From NCBI RefSeq assembly GCF_902459685.1, contig NZ_CABPSF010000001.1, positions 930,001 through 994,000 of the forward strand: DNA of 64,000 nucleotides. The letters run 5' to 3'. Both the position numbers and the translations under genes were made by a program. This DNA comes from Pandoraea iniqua (GTDB taxonomy: Bacteria > Pseudomonadota > Gammaproteobacteria > Burkholderiales > Burkholderiaceae). Shown in pieces: positions 49,864 through 59,184 of this stretch (position 1 is its first letter; each line of letters starts with the position of its first letter). Below the pieces are notes generated by a model. That model worked only from the letters and a program-made list of their open reading frames with translations. It was not told the DNA's origin and ran no database searches.

Positions 49864-50573
49864 AACTTCACGCCGACACCCACGCCGACGATGAGCGGAT
49901 CGATGTGCAGCGTGCCGAGATCCGTGCCCGCGAGCGACGTGTCGGTTTTCATCCAGATCTTCTTGATGTCGATGTTGAAAAACATGTTCTTCGTCATCTG
50001 AATGTCCACACCCGCTTGCAGGGCCGGACCGACGCTATGGTTCTTGATCGAGATCGGCGTGCCGCCCGCGTTCAGGCTGCTGTTCCAGAAGCGCGTGTAG
50101 TTGATGCCGGCGCCGACATACGGGCGCACTTTGCCCGCGTGGTTGAAGTGGTATTGCAGCAGCAGCGTCGGCGGCAGCACGTTCACACCGCCCAGATGGC
50201 CGAGGTTCGACGTGAGTTGGTGGCGCGACATGCCGAGAATCAGTTCGACCCCGACGTTGTCGAGAATCATGTACGTGAAGTCGAGTTCCGGCACGATGGC
50301 GTTGTTCACCGTGACGCCCAGCGAGGGCAGCACACTGCCGCTCGCATGCGAATCCGGCAGGATGCCGATGGCGCGCACGCGCGCGAGGATGTCGCCGGCG
50401 TAGATACCTTGCGAGCTGTCCTTGATGAAGCCGAACGTCTTCGGCTGTGCGGCGCTCGCGGAGGTGCCCGTGTTATTCGTGTCGGTAGCCTGTGCCGTAG
50501 CGCTTGCGCTGAAGAACGCGGCACCGGCAACCACTGCGGCGGCGATGGCCGTGGCGCCGAGGGAGTGCTTCAT
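49860..50573 (-). CDS. ompW: OmpW family outer-membrane protein
   Basis: 237 residues. Signal peptide MKHSLGATAIAAAVVAGAAFFSASATAQA, then the OmpW eight-stranded barrel: GDILARVRAIGILPDS, TYMILDNVGVELILGMSRHQL, VLPPTLLLQYHFN, VRPYVGAGINYTRFW and a final DPLIVGVGVGVKF with the terminal Phe. OmpW forms a small hydrophobic channel in the outer membrane and often responds to salt, iron or oxygen. GGAA precedes the ATG at 50573; the longer frame to 50648 is not supported. It is a single gene with its own terminator at 49677. Confidence 0.9.
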   Translation of the reverse strand: MKHSLGATAIAAAVVAGAAFFSASATAQATDTNNTGTSASAAQPKTFGFIKDSSQGIYAGDILARVRAIGILPDSHASGSVLPSLGVTVNNAIVPELDFTYMILDNVGVELILGMSRHQLTSNLGHLGGVNVLPPTLLLQYHFNHAGKVRPYVGAGINYTRFWNSSLNAGGTPISIKNHSVGPALQAGVDIQMTKNMFFNIDIKKIWMKTDTSLAGTDLGTLHIDPLIVGVGVGVKF

Positions 50574-50850
50574 GATGTTTTCCAAAGTCGTGAGTAAGCA
50601 CGACCGATGGTAGAAGCGCCTCCCCGCGGGGAACTTGATGCGCATCAAGCGCGCGAAAACCCTTGGCGGCAGTGCGACAAACTGTCGCGCATTCGTGTGC
50701 GCTCAGTCGCGCGGCTGCAACATCGCGATGAACGAGCGCACCGTCTGCCTCCATGGCGTCAGCCCACCGCCGATGCCTGCCGATGCCCGCCAGCGCCGGC
50801 CGGCCTCCCTGTTTTGGTAGGATGCGGACTTTGCCACGCGTTCCCCCATC

Positions 50851-53379
50851 GTGAAGCGCCTGATTTCGTCGCTGCTGCATGCCATCGCCCAAGCGGGCCG
50901 GCATGGTCTTCGTCTGCTGCAACCGCTGCTGCAACGCCTGCAACCGTTCGCTGCCCGCGCTTGGCACCACCTGCGCCACCCCACGCGCCGTGGCGTGCTG
51001 ATCGCCATTGCGGCAGTCCCGGCGCTGTTCATCGCCTACACGCTGATCCTGATCCCGTTCACGCCCGGTATCCGCGACATTCGCCGCGCCAAGGTCGACC
51101 AGCCCGCGCAAGTGCTCTCCGCCGACGGCAAGCTGCTTGCCGAGTTCCGGCCGTCCAACCGGGAGTGGGTCGCGCTCAAGGACGTGTCGCCCAACGTGAT
51201 CAAAGCGCTGGTGTCGACCGAAGACCATCGCTTCTATGAACACCACGGTATCGATCTGAAGCGCACGGCGTCCGCGGCGTTGCACACGTTCTCGGGCGAC
51301 CGGCAGGGCGGCTCCACCATCACACAGCAGCTCGCCCGCAATCTGTATCCGGATGCGATCGGCCGCGCGCCCACGCTGACACGCAAGCTCAAGGAAGCCA
51401 TCACCGCGCTCAAGATCGAGACGCTGTACACCAAGCCCGAGATTCTCGAGACGTATCTGAATACCGTGCCGTTCCTGTACAACGCGTACGGCATCGAGAT
51501 GGCCGCGCGCACCTATTTCGACAAGTCGGCCGACCAGCTGGATGTGGTCGAAGCGGCCACGCTCGTCGGCATGCTCAAGGGCAACAGCTATTACAACCCG
51601 GTGATCAACCCCGAGCGCGCGCTGCAACGTCGCAACACCGTGCTCGCGCAGATGGTGAAGTACGGCGACCTCGATGCGTCGAAACTGGCGGCATTGCAGA
51701 AGCGCCCGCTGCGCATCAACTTCGAGCGTCAGACGGAAGAGCCGGGCCCGGCGCCGCATTTCGCGCAGCAATTGCGCAAGTGGCTGATCGGCTGGGCGGA
51801 TCGCAACGACTACAACATCTATTCCGACGGGCTGGTGGTGCATACCACCATCGACTCGCGGCTTCAGACGATGGCCACGCAGGCGCTGACGCGTCAGGCC
51901 AAGCAACTGCAAGGCATCGCGGACGCGAACTGGTCGGCACGCGGCGGCTGGCGTGACAGTACGGCGCTGGTGCAGTCGTTCGTGCGTGAGTCTGCCGAGT
52001 ATCGCAATGCGGTGGCCGGTGGCGAAGCGCCCGACGCTGCCATGAAGCGCCTGCTCGCCGACAAAACCTTCATGCAGAACCTGCGCGCGACCAAGACGCG
52101 TGTGCAGGCAGGCTTCCTCGCTATCGACCCGCGCTCGGGGTCGATTCGCGCGTGGGTGGGCAGCCGCGACTTCACGATCGATCCTTTCGATCACGTGCAA
52201 CAGGCGCGTCGTCAACCGGGCTCGACGTTCAAGCCTTTTGTGTACGGCGCGGCGTTCATCAAGGGCGCGAAGCCGGAAGACACCATCGTCGATCAGACGG
52301 TGGAAATTCCGCTGGCTGGCGGCGAAATCTGGCGGCCGAGCGACGATACGGCACCGACGAACAAGCCGATGGCATTGCGCGACGCGCTCGCGCAATCGCG
52401 CAACACCGTGACGGCGCAGTTGATGCAGGAAGTCGGGCCGTCGCGTGTGGTCGGGCTGGCCCGCGCAATGGGCGTGCGTGAAAGCAAGCTCGATCCGGTG
52501 CCGTCGCTGGCGTTGGGCACGAGCCCGGTGTCGCTCAAGGAGATGGTGGTCTCCTATGGCACGATTGCCGACGGTGGCGAATATCGCGAGCCGACCATGG
52601 TCACTGAGATCACTAACAGCGAGGGCGACGTGCTGGCCACGTTCTCCCCGGCGCGTCCCGAACGCGCGCTGTCTGAAGTCGACGACTACACGCTGCTCGA
52701 CACCATGCGCGGCGTGATCAATCGTGGCACCGGCAACGCCATCCGCACGCGCTTCGGCATTCGCGCGGACGTGGCGGGCAAGACCGGTACGACGCAAGAC
52801 AACGCCGACGGCTGGTTCATCCTCATGCAGCCGCAATTGGTGGCCGGGGCGTGGGTGGGCTTCAACGACAGTCGCATCACCTTGCGCAGCGACTACTGGG
52901 GGCAGGGCGCCCACAGTGCGCTGCCGATCGTGGGCGATGTGGTCTCGCGTGCGCTGCGCGCGAAGCTCATCGATCAGAACGCCCGCTTCGAAGCGCCTGA
53001 CAATCACCACTGGTACAGCGACTGGTGGACGCGTGCGAGCGACTGGGTGACGGCGTTGTTCGCGAAGAAACCTGCGCCGGAGCCTAAGCCCAAAGCCCCG
53101 GTGAAGCGTCAGGCGGCGCCTGCCCCGGCGCCCTCCCCATCGGTACCCAGCGCGGCCAGCACGGCCGTGGACAGCGGCCCGCTGCCGGTGCCGGTGGCCT
53201 CAGCGGTGCTGGCACAGCCGGACGCCGCGTCGGCCGCCATCGCACCGCGCAGCACGACGATCCCCGGTGTACCGGGCGAGTGGGACGGCCCGGGCGCGGC
53301 GTCGGGCGTTGCGCCGCCGACGTCGGTTCCGGTCATCCCGCAAACGCCGTCCGGCTCCGCGCCCGCCTCGGCCCAGTAA
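50851..53379 (+). CDS. Class A penicillin-binding protein (PBP1A-like)
   Basis: 842 residues. A cytoplasmic basic leader of about 48, one membrane helix (about 49-68), a glycosyltransferase domain with E124 in STEDHRFYEHHG and GGSTITQQLARNLYP, and a transpeptidase domain with S458-T-F-K461, S516-R-N and K644-T-G. A Pro/Ala-rich tail of about 110 residues ends the protein. It polymerises and cross-links peptidoglycan in the periplasm. The start is a GTG at 50851 without a good ribosome site. It is single and not the mrcA of a pilMNOPQ locus, so it is probably an additional PBP1A-type enzyme. Confidence 0.9.
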   Translation: MKRLISSLLHAIAQAGRHGLRLLQPLLQRLQPFAARAWHHLRHPTRRGVLIAIAAVPALFIAYTLILIPFTPGIRDIRRAKVDQPAQVLSADGKLLAEFRPSNREWVALKDVSPNVIKALVSTEDHRFYEHHGIDLKRTASAALHTFSGDRQGGSTITQQLARNLYPDAIGRAPTLTRKLKEAITALKIETLYTKPEILETYLNTVPFLYNAYGIEMAARTYFDKSADQLDVVEAATLVGMLKGNSYYNPVINPERALQRRNTVLAQMVKYGDLDASKLAALQKRPLRINFERQTEEPGPAPHFAQQLRKWLIGWADRNDYNIYSDGLVVHTTIDSRLQTMATQALTRQAKQLQGIADANWSARGGWRDSTALVQSFVRESAEYRNAVAGGEAPDAAMKRLLADKTFMQNLRATKTRVQAGFLAIDPRSGSIRAWVGSRDFTIDPFDHVQQARRQPGSTFKPFVYGAAFIKGAKPEDTIVDQTVEIPLAGGEIWRPSDDTAPTNKPMALRDALAQSRNTVTAQLMQEVGPSRVVGLARAMGVRESKLDPVPSLALGTSPVSLKEMVVSYGTIADGGEYREPTMVTEITNSEGDVLATFSPARPERALSEVDDYTLLDTMRGVINRGTGNAIRTRFGIRADVAGKTGTTQDNADGWFILMQPQLVAGAWVGFNDSRITLRSDYWGQGAHSALPIVGDVVSRALRAKLIDQNARFEAPDNHHWYSDWWTRASDWVTALFAKKPAPEPKPKAPVKRQAAPAPAPSPSVPSAASTAVDSGPLPVPVASAVLAQPDAASAAIAPRSTTIPGVPGEWDGPGAASGVAPPTSVPVIPQTPSGSAPASAQ

Positions 53380-53407
53380 GAGGTTCAGTACGGGGCTCGA
53401 CTAGGCC

Positions 53408-53426
53408 ACCGGGCTTGCCGCCCGGT
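53408..53426 (+). terminator. Hairpin after the PBP gene, weak terminator candidate
   Basis: ACCGGGC and GCCCGGT form a 7-bp stem with a TTGCC loop, 29 bp after the PBP stop. No T-run follows. Confidence 0.35.
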
Positions 53427-53439
53427 CGGCCGAAATTGC

Positions 53440-53479
53440 CATAACAGTTATGCCAGATTCTCATGACTGCCACGTCATG
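53440..53479. promoter_or_regulatory. Two palindromes upstream of the FdsR-like LysR gene
   Basis: CATAAC-A-GTTATG (53440-53452) and CATGAC-TGCCAC-GTCATG (53462-53479) lie 75-115 bp before the LysR start at 53555; a further CATGAC half-site is at 53494. The second palindrome has 6-bp arms six bases apart. They probably bind the LysR protein itself. Confidence 0.5.
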
Positions 53480-53554
53480 GCATGCGCTATATTCATGACG
53501 ATATAACGGGGATGAAACGACCCTCCCCGGCCACATCGGGGGAGGACGTCAGCC

Positions 53555-54478
53555 ATGTTTATCCGGCAGTTGAGTTATCTCGTCGCGCTGTCGCAGGCGC
53601 AGCATTTCCGCCGTGCGGCCGAGTTGTGCAACGTGTCGCAGCCCACGTTGTCGGGCGCGATCCGCAGCATTGAAGAGGAATTCGGCCTGCCCATCGTGCG
53701 GCGTGGTCGCCGCTTCGAAGGTTTCACTCCCGAAGGCGAGCGCGTGCTGGCTTGGGCGCGTCAGGTGCTGGCCGACTGTGAGGGGTTGCGGCAGGAGGCC
53801 AGTGCAAGCCGTCGCGAGGTGGCGGGTTGCCTGCGCATCGGTGCTATTCCCACCGCGTTGCCGCTCGTGCCGCTGCTCACCGATGCGTGCCTGCGCGACT
53901 TCCCCGGCATGCGCCATGAGGTCTACACACTATCGGCAACGCAGGCGCTGCGTCAGCTTGCCGAACTCGATCTCGATGTCGGCCTCAGCTATCTCGACGA
54001 TCCGCGGTTGCGCGAGTTCGAGACCATTCCGCTGTTTCGCGAACGCTACGTGCTGATCGCGCGCGATGAGACGGCGCTGGCGGGCAAGACGGCCCTCTCT
54101 TGGCACGAAGCCGCGAAGCTGCCGCTCTGCCTGCTCACCAGCAACATGCAGTGCCGTCAGGGCATCGATGCGGCGTTGGCACGCGCGGGGACATCCGCGT
54201 CGCCGCGTGTCGAGACGGACTCGCTGATGGCGCTCTATGCCCATGTGCGTTGCGCCGGGTTGTACAGCATCGTGCCGCACAGTGTGTTGTGTCTGGCAGA
54301 GATGCGCGACGAGTTGCATGCGGTGCCGTTGCAGCCTGCGCTGCATCGCGAAATCGGTTTGATTCTGCGTGAGCGTCAACCGCGTCCGCCGTTGTTGGAC
54401 GCGGCCATTACCGCGTTCCGGTCGGTGGATCTGCAATCGCGGCTCGATGCGTTGTTGCCTGCGCCGGCGCTGGCATAG
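53555..54478 (+). CDS. LysR family regulator, FdsR-like
   Basis: 307 residues beginning MFIRQLSYLVALSQAQHFRRAAELCNVSQPTLSGAIRSIEEEFG. This N-terminus, the VRRGRRFEGFTPEGERVLAWA block, and the effector domain wording resemble FdsR, the LysR regulator next to formate dehydrogenase operons of Cupriavidus. The NAD-dependent formate dehydrogenase gene lies 2.6 kb downstream, though not adjacent. GGAGGA precedes the ATG at 53555. Control of the convergent quinone oxidoreductase is also possible. FdsR-likeness is from memory of family wording and needs alignment. Confidence 0.85.
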   Translation: MFIRQLSYLVALSQAQHFRRAAELCNVSQPTLSGAIRSIEEEFGLPIVRRGRRFEGFTPEGERVLAWARQVLADCEGLRQEASASRREVAGCLRIGAIPTALPLVPLLTDACLRDFPGMRHEVYTLSATQALRQLAELDLDVGLSYLDDPRLREFETIPLFRERYVLIARDETALAGKTALSWHEAAKLPLCLLTSNMQCRQGIDAALARAGTSASPRVETDSLMALYAHVRCAGLYSIVPHSVLCLAEMRDELHAVPLQPALHREIGLILRERQPRPPLLDAAITAFRSVDLQSRLDALLPAPALA

Positions 54479-54491
54479 GAATACGGCGACG

Positions 54492-55460
54492 TCAGTCAAC
54501 TGACGCGTCGAGTGTGAAGACGGTGCGCAGGGGGCTATCGACCTGCGCCCAATGCTGACCCAGTTCGGCCAACGGAATCGTCGCCGTGGGAATGCGCAAT
54601 CCGGCGGGTAGTGCGGCATGCAGCACTTCCTTCACGGCGTGCAGCAGCCGTGGCAACGGCACGCTGCCGATACCACTGCCCATCAACGTGATCGCGCTCG
54701 CGCGCAATACGGCACCCGGCAACACGATGTCGCTGCCGCCGACCGACCCAATCTGCACGAAGCGGACCGGCTGCCCTTCCGGCGAGTGTTTGGCGGCGGC
54801 GATCAACAACGCCCGCGCGCTGGCCCCCCACAAGTAATCGAGCACGACATCCACGCCTTCTGCGAAATGCGGTGCGAACGCATGGCTCAAGCCATCGTCG
54901 TCCTGAATCAGTGAAATCGTGACGTCGGCACCGGCCTGTTTGAGCGCAGCCAACGAGATCGGATTACGCCCCGTCGCGATGATTTTTTCCGCACCGAGAT
55001 GCCTCGCGATACGCACCGCCAACTGACCCGACGCGCCGGTCGCGCCGTTGATGAGCACCGTCTCGCCCGCGACGAACTTCGCCCGCTCGGTGAGCGCGGC
55101 CCACGACGACATGCCGGGAATGGCGATGGCCGCTGCGGTCACGTCGTGCAGATCGTCGGGCAGCACAATGCATTGCGACGCGCGCGCAAGGCTGCGTTCG
55201 GCCATCGCACCGTAAGGCGCGGTCGGCCCGAAAAAGTACACGCGGCGGCCGTCTTCGAGACGCCCCGTGCCGTCGACGCCAGCCACGAACGGATAGTCGC
55301 CCGACGACGAGTAATGCGCCCCGGCAGCGCGCGAGCGCGTGACCCGGCTCAAGGCGGCGGCGCTGACGTCGATCAGGTGATGATCGGGCAGCGCCTGCGG
55401 CGAACCGAAATCCGCATAGACGGGCGGGTGACCGGTTTCTTTGACGACAGCGGCTTTCAT
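54492..55460 (-). CDS. Quinone oxidoreductase-like MDR (zinc-independent alcohol dehydrogenase superfamily)
   Basis: 322 residues of the medium-chain dehydrogenase/reductase superfamily. The N-terminal GroES-like part includes GVDGTGRLEDGRRVYF, and the Rossmann nucleotide-binding motif is LINGATGASGQLAVRIARHLGA with the NADPH-favouring arginine in ATGRN. The zinc-binding cysteines and the GHE motif are absent, so it is a quinone or enoyl-reductase type. It is divergent from the AraC-type regulator at 55562, a common pairing. A short CGTCAGT/ACTGACG palindrome (54490-54505) spans its stop, without a T-run. Confidence 0.85.
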   Translation of the reverse strand: MKAAVVKETGHPPVYADFGSPQALPDHHLIDVSAAALSRVTRSRAAGAHYSSSGDYPFVAGVDGTGRLEDGRRVYFFGPTAPYGAMAERSLARASQCIVLPDDLHDVTAAAIAIPGMSSWAALTERAKFVAGETVLINGATGASGQLAVRIARHLGAEKIIATGRNPISLAALKQAGADVTISLIQDDDGLSHAFAPHFAEGVDVVLDYLWGASARALLIAAAKHSPEGQPVRFVQIGSVGGSDIVLPGAVLRASAITLMGSGIGSVPLPRLLHAVKEVLHAALPAGLRIPTATIPLAELGQHWAQVDSPLRTVFTLDASVD

Positions 55461-55561
55461 GGCAGTTCCTTCACGGTGACGATGGGGATAACGGCCTCAG
55501 TCTAGGCGTGCGAATGCGACCCGACTCCGGTATAAATGTCATTCGATACGGAGTTTCGGCC

Positions 55562-56398
55562 ATGCCTGCGTCTATACCTGCCCCTAAGCCCGCCCCCATC
55601 CCCATCGTTCGCCCGGATTTGCTGACCTCGCCCGCCGCGCCATTTCTGGCGGCCGGGGAATTGACGCAGCCGGAGGCGCGCGAGAAGTCGCCGCATCGGC
55701 ACGCGCACGGGCAACTGATGGGCGCGCTGACCGGTCTGGTCTCGGTGGGGCTCGACAAGCACCAGTGGGTCGTCCCTGCGATCCATGCGATCTGGATTCC
55801 GCCGCACTATGTGCACTCGGTGCGCTCCTACGGGCCGTTCTCGGGATGGAGCGTCTTCATTCAGGAGGCGCGCTGCGGTGAATTGCCGCCAGCGCCGCGT
55901 GCCATCCGCACGTCTGCGCTGCTGCGTGAAGCGGTACGGCGTGCGGCGACATGGTCCGGCACGCCAGCGAGCGATGGGCTCGACGCTGCGCAGACCCGTA
56001 TTGCCGAAGTGATCGTCGACGAGGTGAAAGCGGCACCACCGGCTTCGCTCGGGCTGCCGCTGCCGGAAGACCCGCGACTCGTGCGTATCACCGATGCGCT
56101 GGCGGCCGACCTGTCGGATGCCCGGCGGCTGGAGGAATGGGCGGCGTGGGCTGGCGTAGCGCCGCGCACGCTGAGCCGGCATTTCATGACGCAGACGGGC
56201 ATGACGTTCGCGCAGTGGCGCCAGCAGGCGCGTTTGCTGCGCGCGCTCGAACAACTCGCAGCGGGCGTGTCCGTCACGGCCATCGCCCTCGATCTCGGCT
56301 ACGAGAATGTCAGCGCATTCATCGACATGTTCCGCCGCGCGATGGGCACGACGCCGGGGCGATATGCGAGCGACGAGCGTCTACAATCCAGCCCATGA
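55562..56398 (+). CDS. AraC family transcriptional regulator
   Basis: 278 residues. An N-terminal cupin-like sensing domain (EKSPHRHAHGQLMGALTGLVSV and HAIWIPPHYVHSV, residues about 40-100) and a C-terminal double helix-turn-helix (about 180-275) with LEEWAAWAGVAPRTLSRHFMTQTGMTFAQWRQQARLLRALE and LDLGYENVSAFIDMFRRAMGTTPGRY. GGAG nine bases before the ATG at 55562 supports this start. It is divergent from the quinone oxidoreductase gene, its likely target, and its stop overlaps the start of the GNAT gene (ATGA), so the two are coupled. Confidence 0.88.
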   Translation: MPASIPAPKPAPIPIVRPDLLTSPAAPFLAAGELTQPEAREKSPHRHAHGQLMGALTGLVSVGLDKHQWVVPAIHAIWIPPHYVHSVRSYGPFSGWSVFIQEARCGELPPAPRAIRTSALLREAVRRAATWSGTPASDGLDAAQTRIAEVIVDEVKAAPPASLGLPLPEDPRLVRITDALAADLSDARRLEEWAAWAGVAPRTLSRHFMTQTGMTFAQWRQQARLLRALEQLAAGVSVTAIALDLGYENVSAFIDMFRRAMGTTPGRYASDERLQSSP

Positions 56399-56901
56399 CA
56401 CTTCATATTCGCAACGAAACGCCCGCCGACGCGGCAGCCGTCGAAGCACTGACGACGGCAGCGTTTCTCGACGCGCCGCACACCGATCACACCGAGCAGT
56501 TCATCGTCAACGCGCTGCGTCGTGCGCAGCAGTTGTCGGTCTCGCTGGTTGCGCAAGAAGACGGCGTCATCGTGGGGCATGTGGCCGTGTCGCCGGTGAC
56601 GATCTCCGACGGCAGCCCGCGCTGGTACGGTCTGGGGCCGATTTCAGTGGCACCTGACCGGCAAGGTCAAGGCATCGGCAGCCGGCTGATGCACGCGGCG
56701 CTCGACGCATTGCGGCAACTCGGCGCGGCCGGTTGCGTCGTGCTTGGCGACCCGCTGTACTACGGGCGCTTCGGCTTTGCTGCCAACTCCGGAATGATCC
56801 TGCCTGACGTGCCGCCCGAGTATTTCCAGACGGTGTCGTTCGACGGTTCGACGCCATCGGGCACCGTGCGCTATCACGACGCGTTCAACGCCACATCGTG
56901 A
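56395..56901 (+). CDS. GNAT family N-acetyltransferase
   Basis: 168 residues, one GNAT domain. The acetyl-CoA-binding motif A reads LGPISVAPDRQGQGIGSRLM (Q/RxxGxG/A), followed by the family block CVVLGDPLYYGRFGFAANSG typical of YhbS-like GNATs. The ATG at 56395 overlaps the AraC stop codon. Substrate unknown; YhbS-like members acetylate small molecules or protein lysines. There is no visible link in function to the AraC regulator apart from coupling. Confidence 0.87.
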   Translation: MTLHIRNETPADAAAVEALTTAAFLDAPHTDHTEQFIVNALRRAQQLSVSLVAQEDGVIVGHVAVSPVTISDGSPRWYGLGPISVAPDRQGQGIGSRLMHAALDALRQLGAAGCVVLGDPLYYGRFGFAANSGMILPDVPPEYFQTVSFDGSTPSGTVRYHDAFNATS

Positions 56902-56968
56902 CCCCATGACGGCCGCAAGATAGCCGCGCTCGCCAGTTCCCGCGATTTCCCCTGAGTTTGATAGGCCG

Positions 56969-56988
56969 GACCGATCAACCGATCGGTC
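56969..56988. promoter_or_regulatory. 20-bp perfect palindrome upstream of formate dehydrogenase
   Basis: GACCGATC-AACC-GATCGGTC has perfect 8-bp arms and lies 113 bp before the dehydrogenase ATG (57101). ACCGATCGGT-like symmetry is typical of TetR-family operators; no TetR gene is in the window, so the regulator would act from elsewhere. Confidence 0.6.
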
Positions 56989-57100
56989 GGAACGATTTTC
57001 CATCGATGCGTCCTGCACCGATCATTGGCCTCAATGCAGCGACGACACCCTACGTTGGTTACGTCGCCTAAGCAGACAACAACCTCAGGAGCGAGACATC

Positions 57101-58306
57101 ATGGCCAAGATTGTGTGTGTACTGTATGACGATCCCGTCACCGGATATCCCAAGACCTACGCCCGCGACGATCTGCCGAAGATCGAGTGCTATCCGGACG
57201 GTCAGACCCTGCCGACGCCCAAGGGCATCGACTTCCAGCCGGGCGCTCTGCTCGGTAGCGTGTCGGGCGAACTGGGCCTGCGCAAGTATCTCGAATCGAA
57301 CGGTCACCAACTGGTGGTGACGTCGAGCAAAGACGGCGACAACAGCGTGCTCGACCGTGAGCTGGCCGATGCGGAAATCGTGATTTCGCAGCCGTTCTGG
57401 CCCGCGTACATGACCGCCGAGCGCATCAAGCGCGCCAAGAAACTCAAGATGATCGTGACGGCCGGCATCGGCTCGGACCACACCGATCTGCAAGCCGCGA
57501 TGGAACACGGCATCACGGTCGCGGAAGTGACCTACTGCAACAGCAACAGCGTTGCCGAGCACGTGCTGATGACCACGCTCGCACTCGTGCGTAACTATCT
57601 CCCGTCGTATCAGTGGGTGCTCAAGGGCGGCTGGAACATCGCCGATTGCGTCGAGCGTTCGTACGATCTGGAAGGCATGCACGTGGGGACGGTGGCCGCT
57701 GGCCGCATCGGTCTGCGCGTGCTGCGCCTGATGAAGCCGTTCGGCACGCATCTGCACTATCTCGACCGTCACCGTCTGCCGGAATCGGTCGAGAAGGAAC
57801 TGAACCTCACGCACCACACGAGTCTGGAAAGCCTCGCAAAGGCATGCGATGTCGTGACGCTGAACTGCCCGCTGCATCCGGAAACGGAACACATGATCAA
57901 CGCCGACAGCCTGAAGCATTTCAAGCGTGGCGCGTACCTGATCAACACCGCACGCGGCAAGCTGTGCGACCGCGACGCGGTGGCTGCCGCACTGGAAAGC
58001 GGCCAACTCGCCGGCTACGGTGGCGACGTGTGGTTCCCGCAACCGGCCCCGGCCGATCACCCGTGGCGCCACATGCCGCACCACGGCATGACGCCGCACA
58101 TCTCGGGCACGAGCCTGTCGGCACAAACGCGCTACGCCGCAGGCACGCGTGAAATTCTGGAGTGCTATTTCGAGAACCGTCCGATCCGCAACGAGTACCT
58201 GATCGTGCAGGGCGGCAAGCTCGCCGGTGTCGGTGCGCACTCGTACAGCGCAGGCAACGCCACGGGCGGCTCGGAAGAGGCGGCTCGCTTCAAGAAGTCG
58301 GCGTAA
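57101..58306 (+). CDS. fdh: NAD-dependent formate dehydrogenase
   Basis: 401 residues, matching in length and wording the metal-free formate dehydrogenase of Pseudomonas sp. 101. Active-site residues are all present in one numbering (Met counted): N147 (YCNSNSV), R285 (NTARGK) and H333 (TPHISG). The coenzyme site has AAGRIG at 199-204 and D222, which selects NAD+ over NADP+. It oxidises formate to CO2 with NADH formation in the cytoplasm and supplies reducing power or detoxifies formate. AGGAG precedes the ATG. It is monocistronic, with a palindrome upstream (56969) and a terminator downstream (58416). Confidence 0.95.
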   Translation: MAKIVCVLYDDPVTGYPKTYARDDLPKIECYPDGQTLPTPKGIDFQPGALLGSVSGELGLRKYLESNGHQLVVTSSKDGDNSVLDRELADAEIVISQPFWPAYMTAERIKRAKKLKMIVTAGIGSDHTDLQAAMEHGITVAEVTYCNSNSVAEHVLMTTLALVRNYLPSYQWVLKGGWNIADCVERSYDLEGMHVGTVAAGRIGLRVLRLMKPFGTHLHYLDRHRLPESVEKELNLTHHTSLESLAKACDVVTLNCPLHPETEHMINADSLKHFKRGAYLINTARGKLCDRDAVAAALESGQLAGYGGDVWFPQPAPADHPWRHMPHHGMTPHISGTSLSAQTRYAAGTREILECYFENRPIRNEYLIVQGGKLAGVGAHSYSAGNATGGSEEAARFKKSA

Positions 58307-58415
58307 TCCTTCATCGCTTCCTGTAGTTCCTGCTGTTCCGCTGTTCCGTAGTACCCGCCGGGTCGTCGGTCGACGTCCGGCGGTGGCAGTATCTCCTCGA
58401 GCTCAGTCTCGTTCC

Positions 58416-58452
58416 AAGGCCGGCCATCTTCGCGATGTACCGGCCTTTTTTT
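58416..58452 (+). terminator. Rho-independent terminator after formate dehydrogenase
   Basis: AAGGCCGG pairs with CCGGCCTT, with an inner CATC/GATG stem around TTCGC, and the run continues as seven T residues. It lies 110 bp after the stop and just before the convergent GST stop. Confidence 0.85.
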
Positions 58453-58464
58453 CGCCGAATCAGC

Positions 58465-59184
58465 TCAGGCGGGGCGCTTCGGAATATCGAGTCCGCGCAC
58501 CACGGCCGGACGCGCAACGAAGGCATCGAGCACGCGCTTCACGTTCTTGAACTGCGCAAATTCGACCAGATCGCCGGCCTCGTAGAAGCCGACCAGATTG
58601 CGAATCCACGGGAACGTGGCGATATCGGCAATCGTGTACTCGTCGCCGAGAATCCACGTGCGATTGGCCAGATGCGTGTCGAGCACGGCGAGCAGACGCT
58701 TGGCTTCGTTCACGTAGCGATCGCGCGGGCGCTTGTCTTCGAAGTCCTTGCCCGCGAACTTATGGAAGAAACCCACCTGCCCGAACATCGGACCGATGCC
58801 GCCCATCTGGAACATCAGCCATTGCAGCGTTTCGTAGCGCGCAGCCGGATCGGCGGGCAGCAGCTTGCCGGTCTTCTCGGCCAGATACCAGAGGATGGCC
58901 CCCGACTCGAACAGCGGCAGCGGCTTGCCGTCGGGGCCGTTCGGATCGAGGATCGCGGGAATCTTGTTGTTCGGGTTCAGCGAGAGAAACTCGGGCGTGA
59001 GCTGATCGTCGGTCTGGAAGCTGACCAGATGCACCTCGTAGGGCAGGCCGATCTCTTCGAGCATGATCGAGACCTTCACGCCGTTGGGTGTGGGCAACGA
59101 ATACAGTTGCAGACGCTCGGGGTGTGCGGCGGGCCACTTGCGGGTGATCGGAAACTGGGACAAATCGGCGGACTGGTCGGTCAT
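58465..59184 (-). CDS. Glutathione S-transferase family protein (YfcG/Nu-class-like)
   Basis: 239 residues. The thioredoxin-like N-terminal domain begins LQLYSLPTPNGVKVSIMLEEIGLPYEVHLV, whose TPNG segment is characteristic of YfcG/YghU (Nu-class) proteins, and continues SLNPNNKIPAILDPNG. The helical C-terminal domain follows (about 105-235), with LDTHLANRTWILGDEYTIADIATFPW. Nu-class members act as disulfide-bond reductases on glutathione adducts more than as classical transferases. It is a single gene, convergent with formate dehydrogenase. Cytoplasmic. Confidence 0.88.
   Translation of the reverse strand: MTDQSADLSQFPITRKWPAAHPERLQLYSLPTPNGVKVSIMLEEIGLPYEVHLVSFQTDDQLTPEFLSLNPNNKIPAILDPNGPDGKPLPLFESGAILWYLAEKTGKLLPADPAARYETLQWLMFQMGGIGPMFGQVGFFHKFAGKDFEDKRPRDRYVNEAKRLLAVLDTHLANRTWILGDEYTIADIATFPWIRNLVGFYEAGDLVEFAQFKNVKRVLDAFVARPAVVRGLDIPKRPA

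Noticed and set aside
50473-53010. An 845-codon open frame on the minus strand opposite the penicillin-binding protein gene
   Set aside because: It is the antisense shadow of a gene with complete catalytic motifs in high-GC DNA; its translation is rich in Arg and His with no domain.
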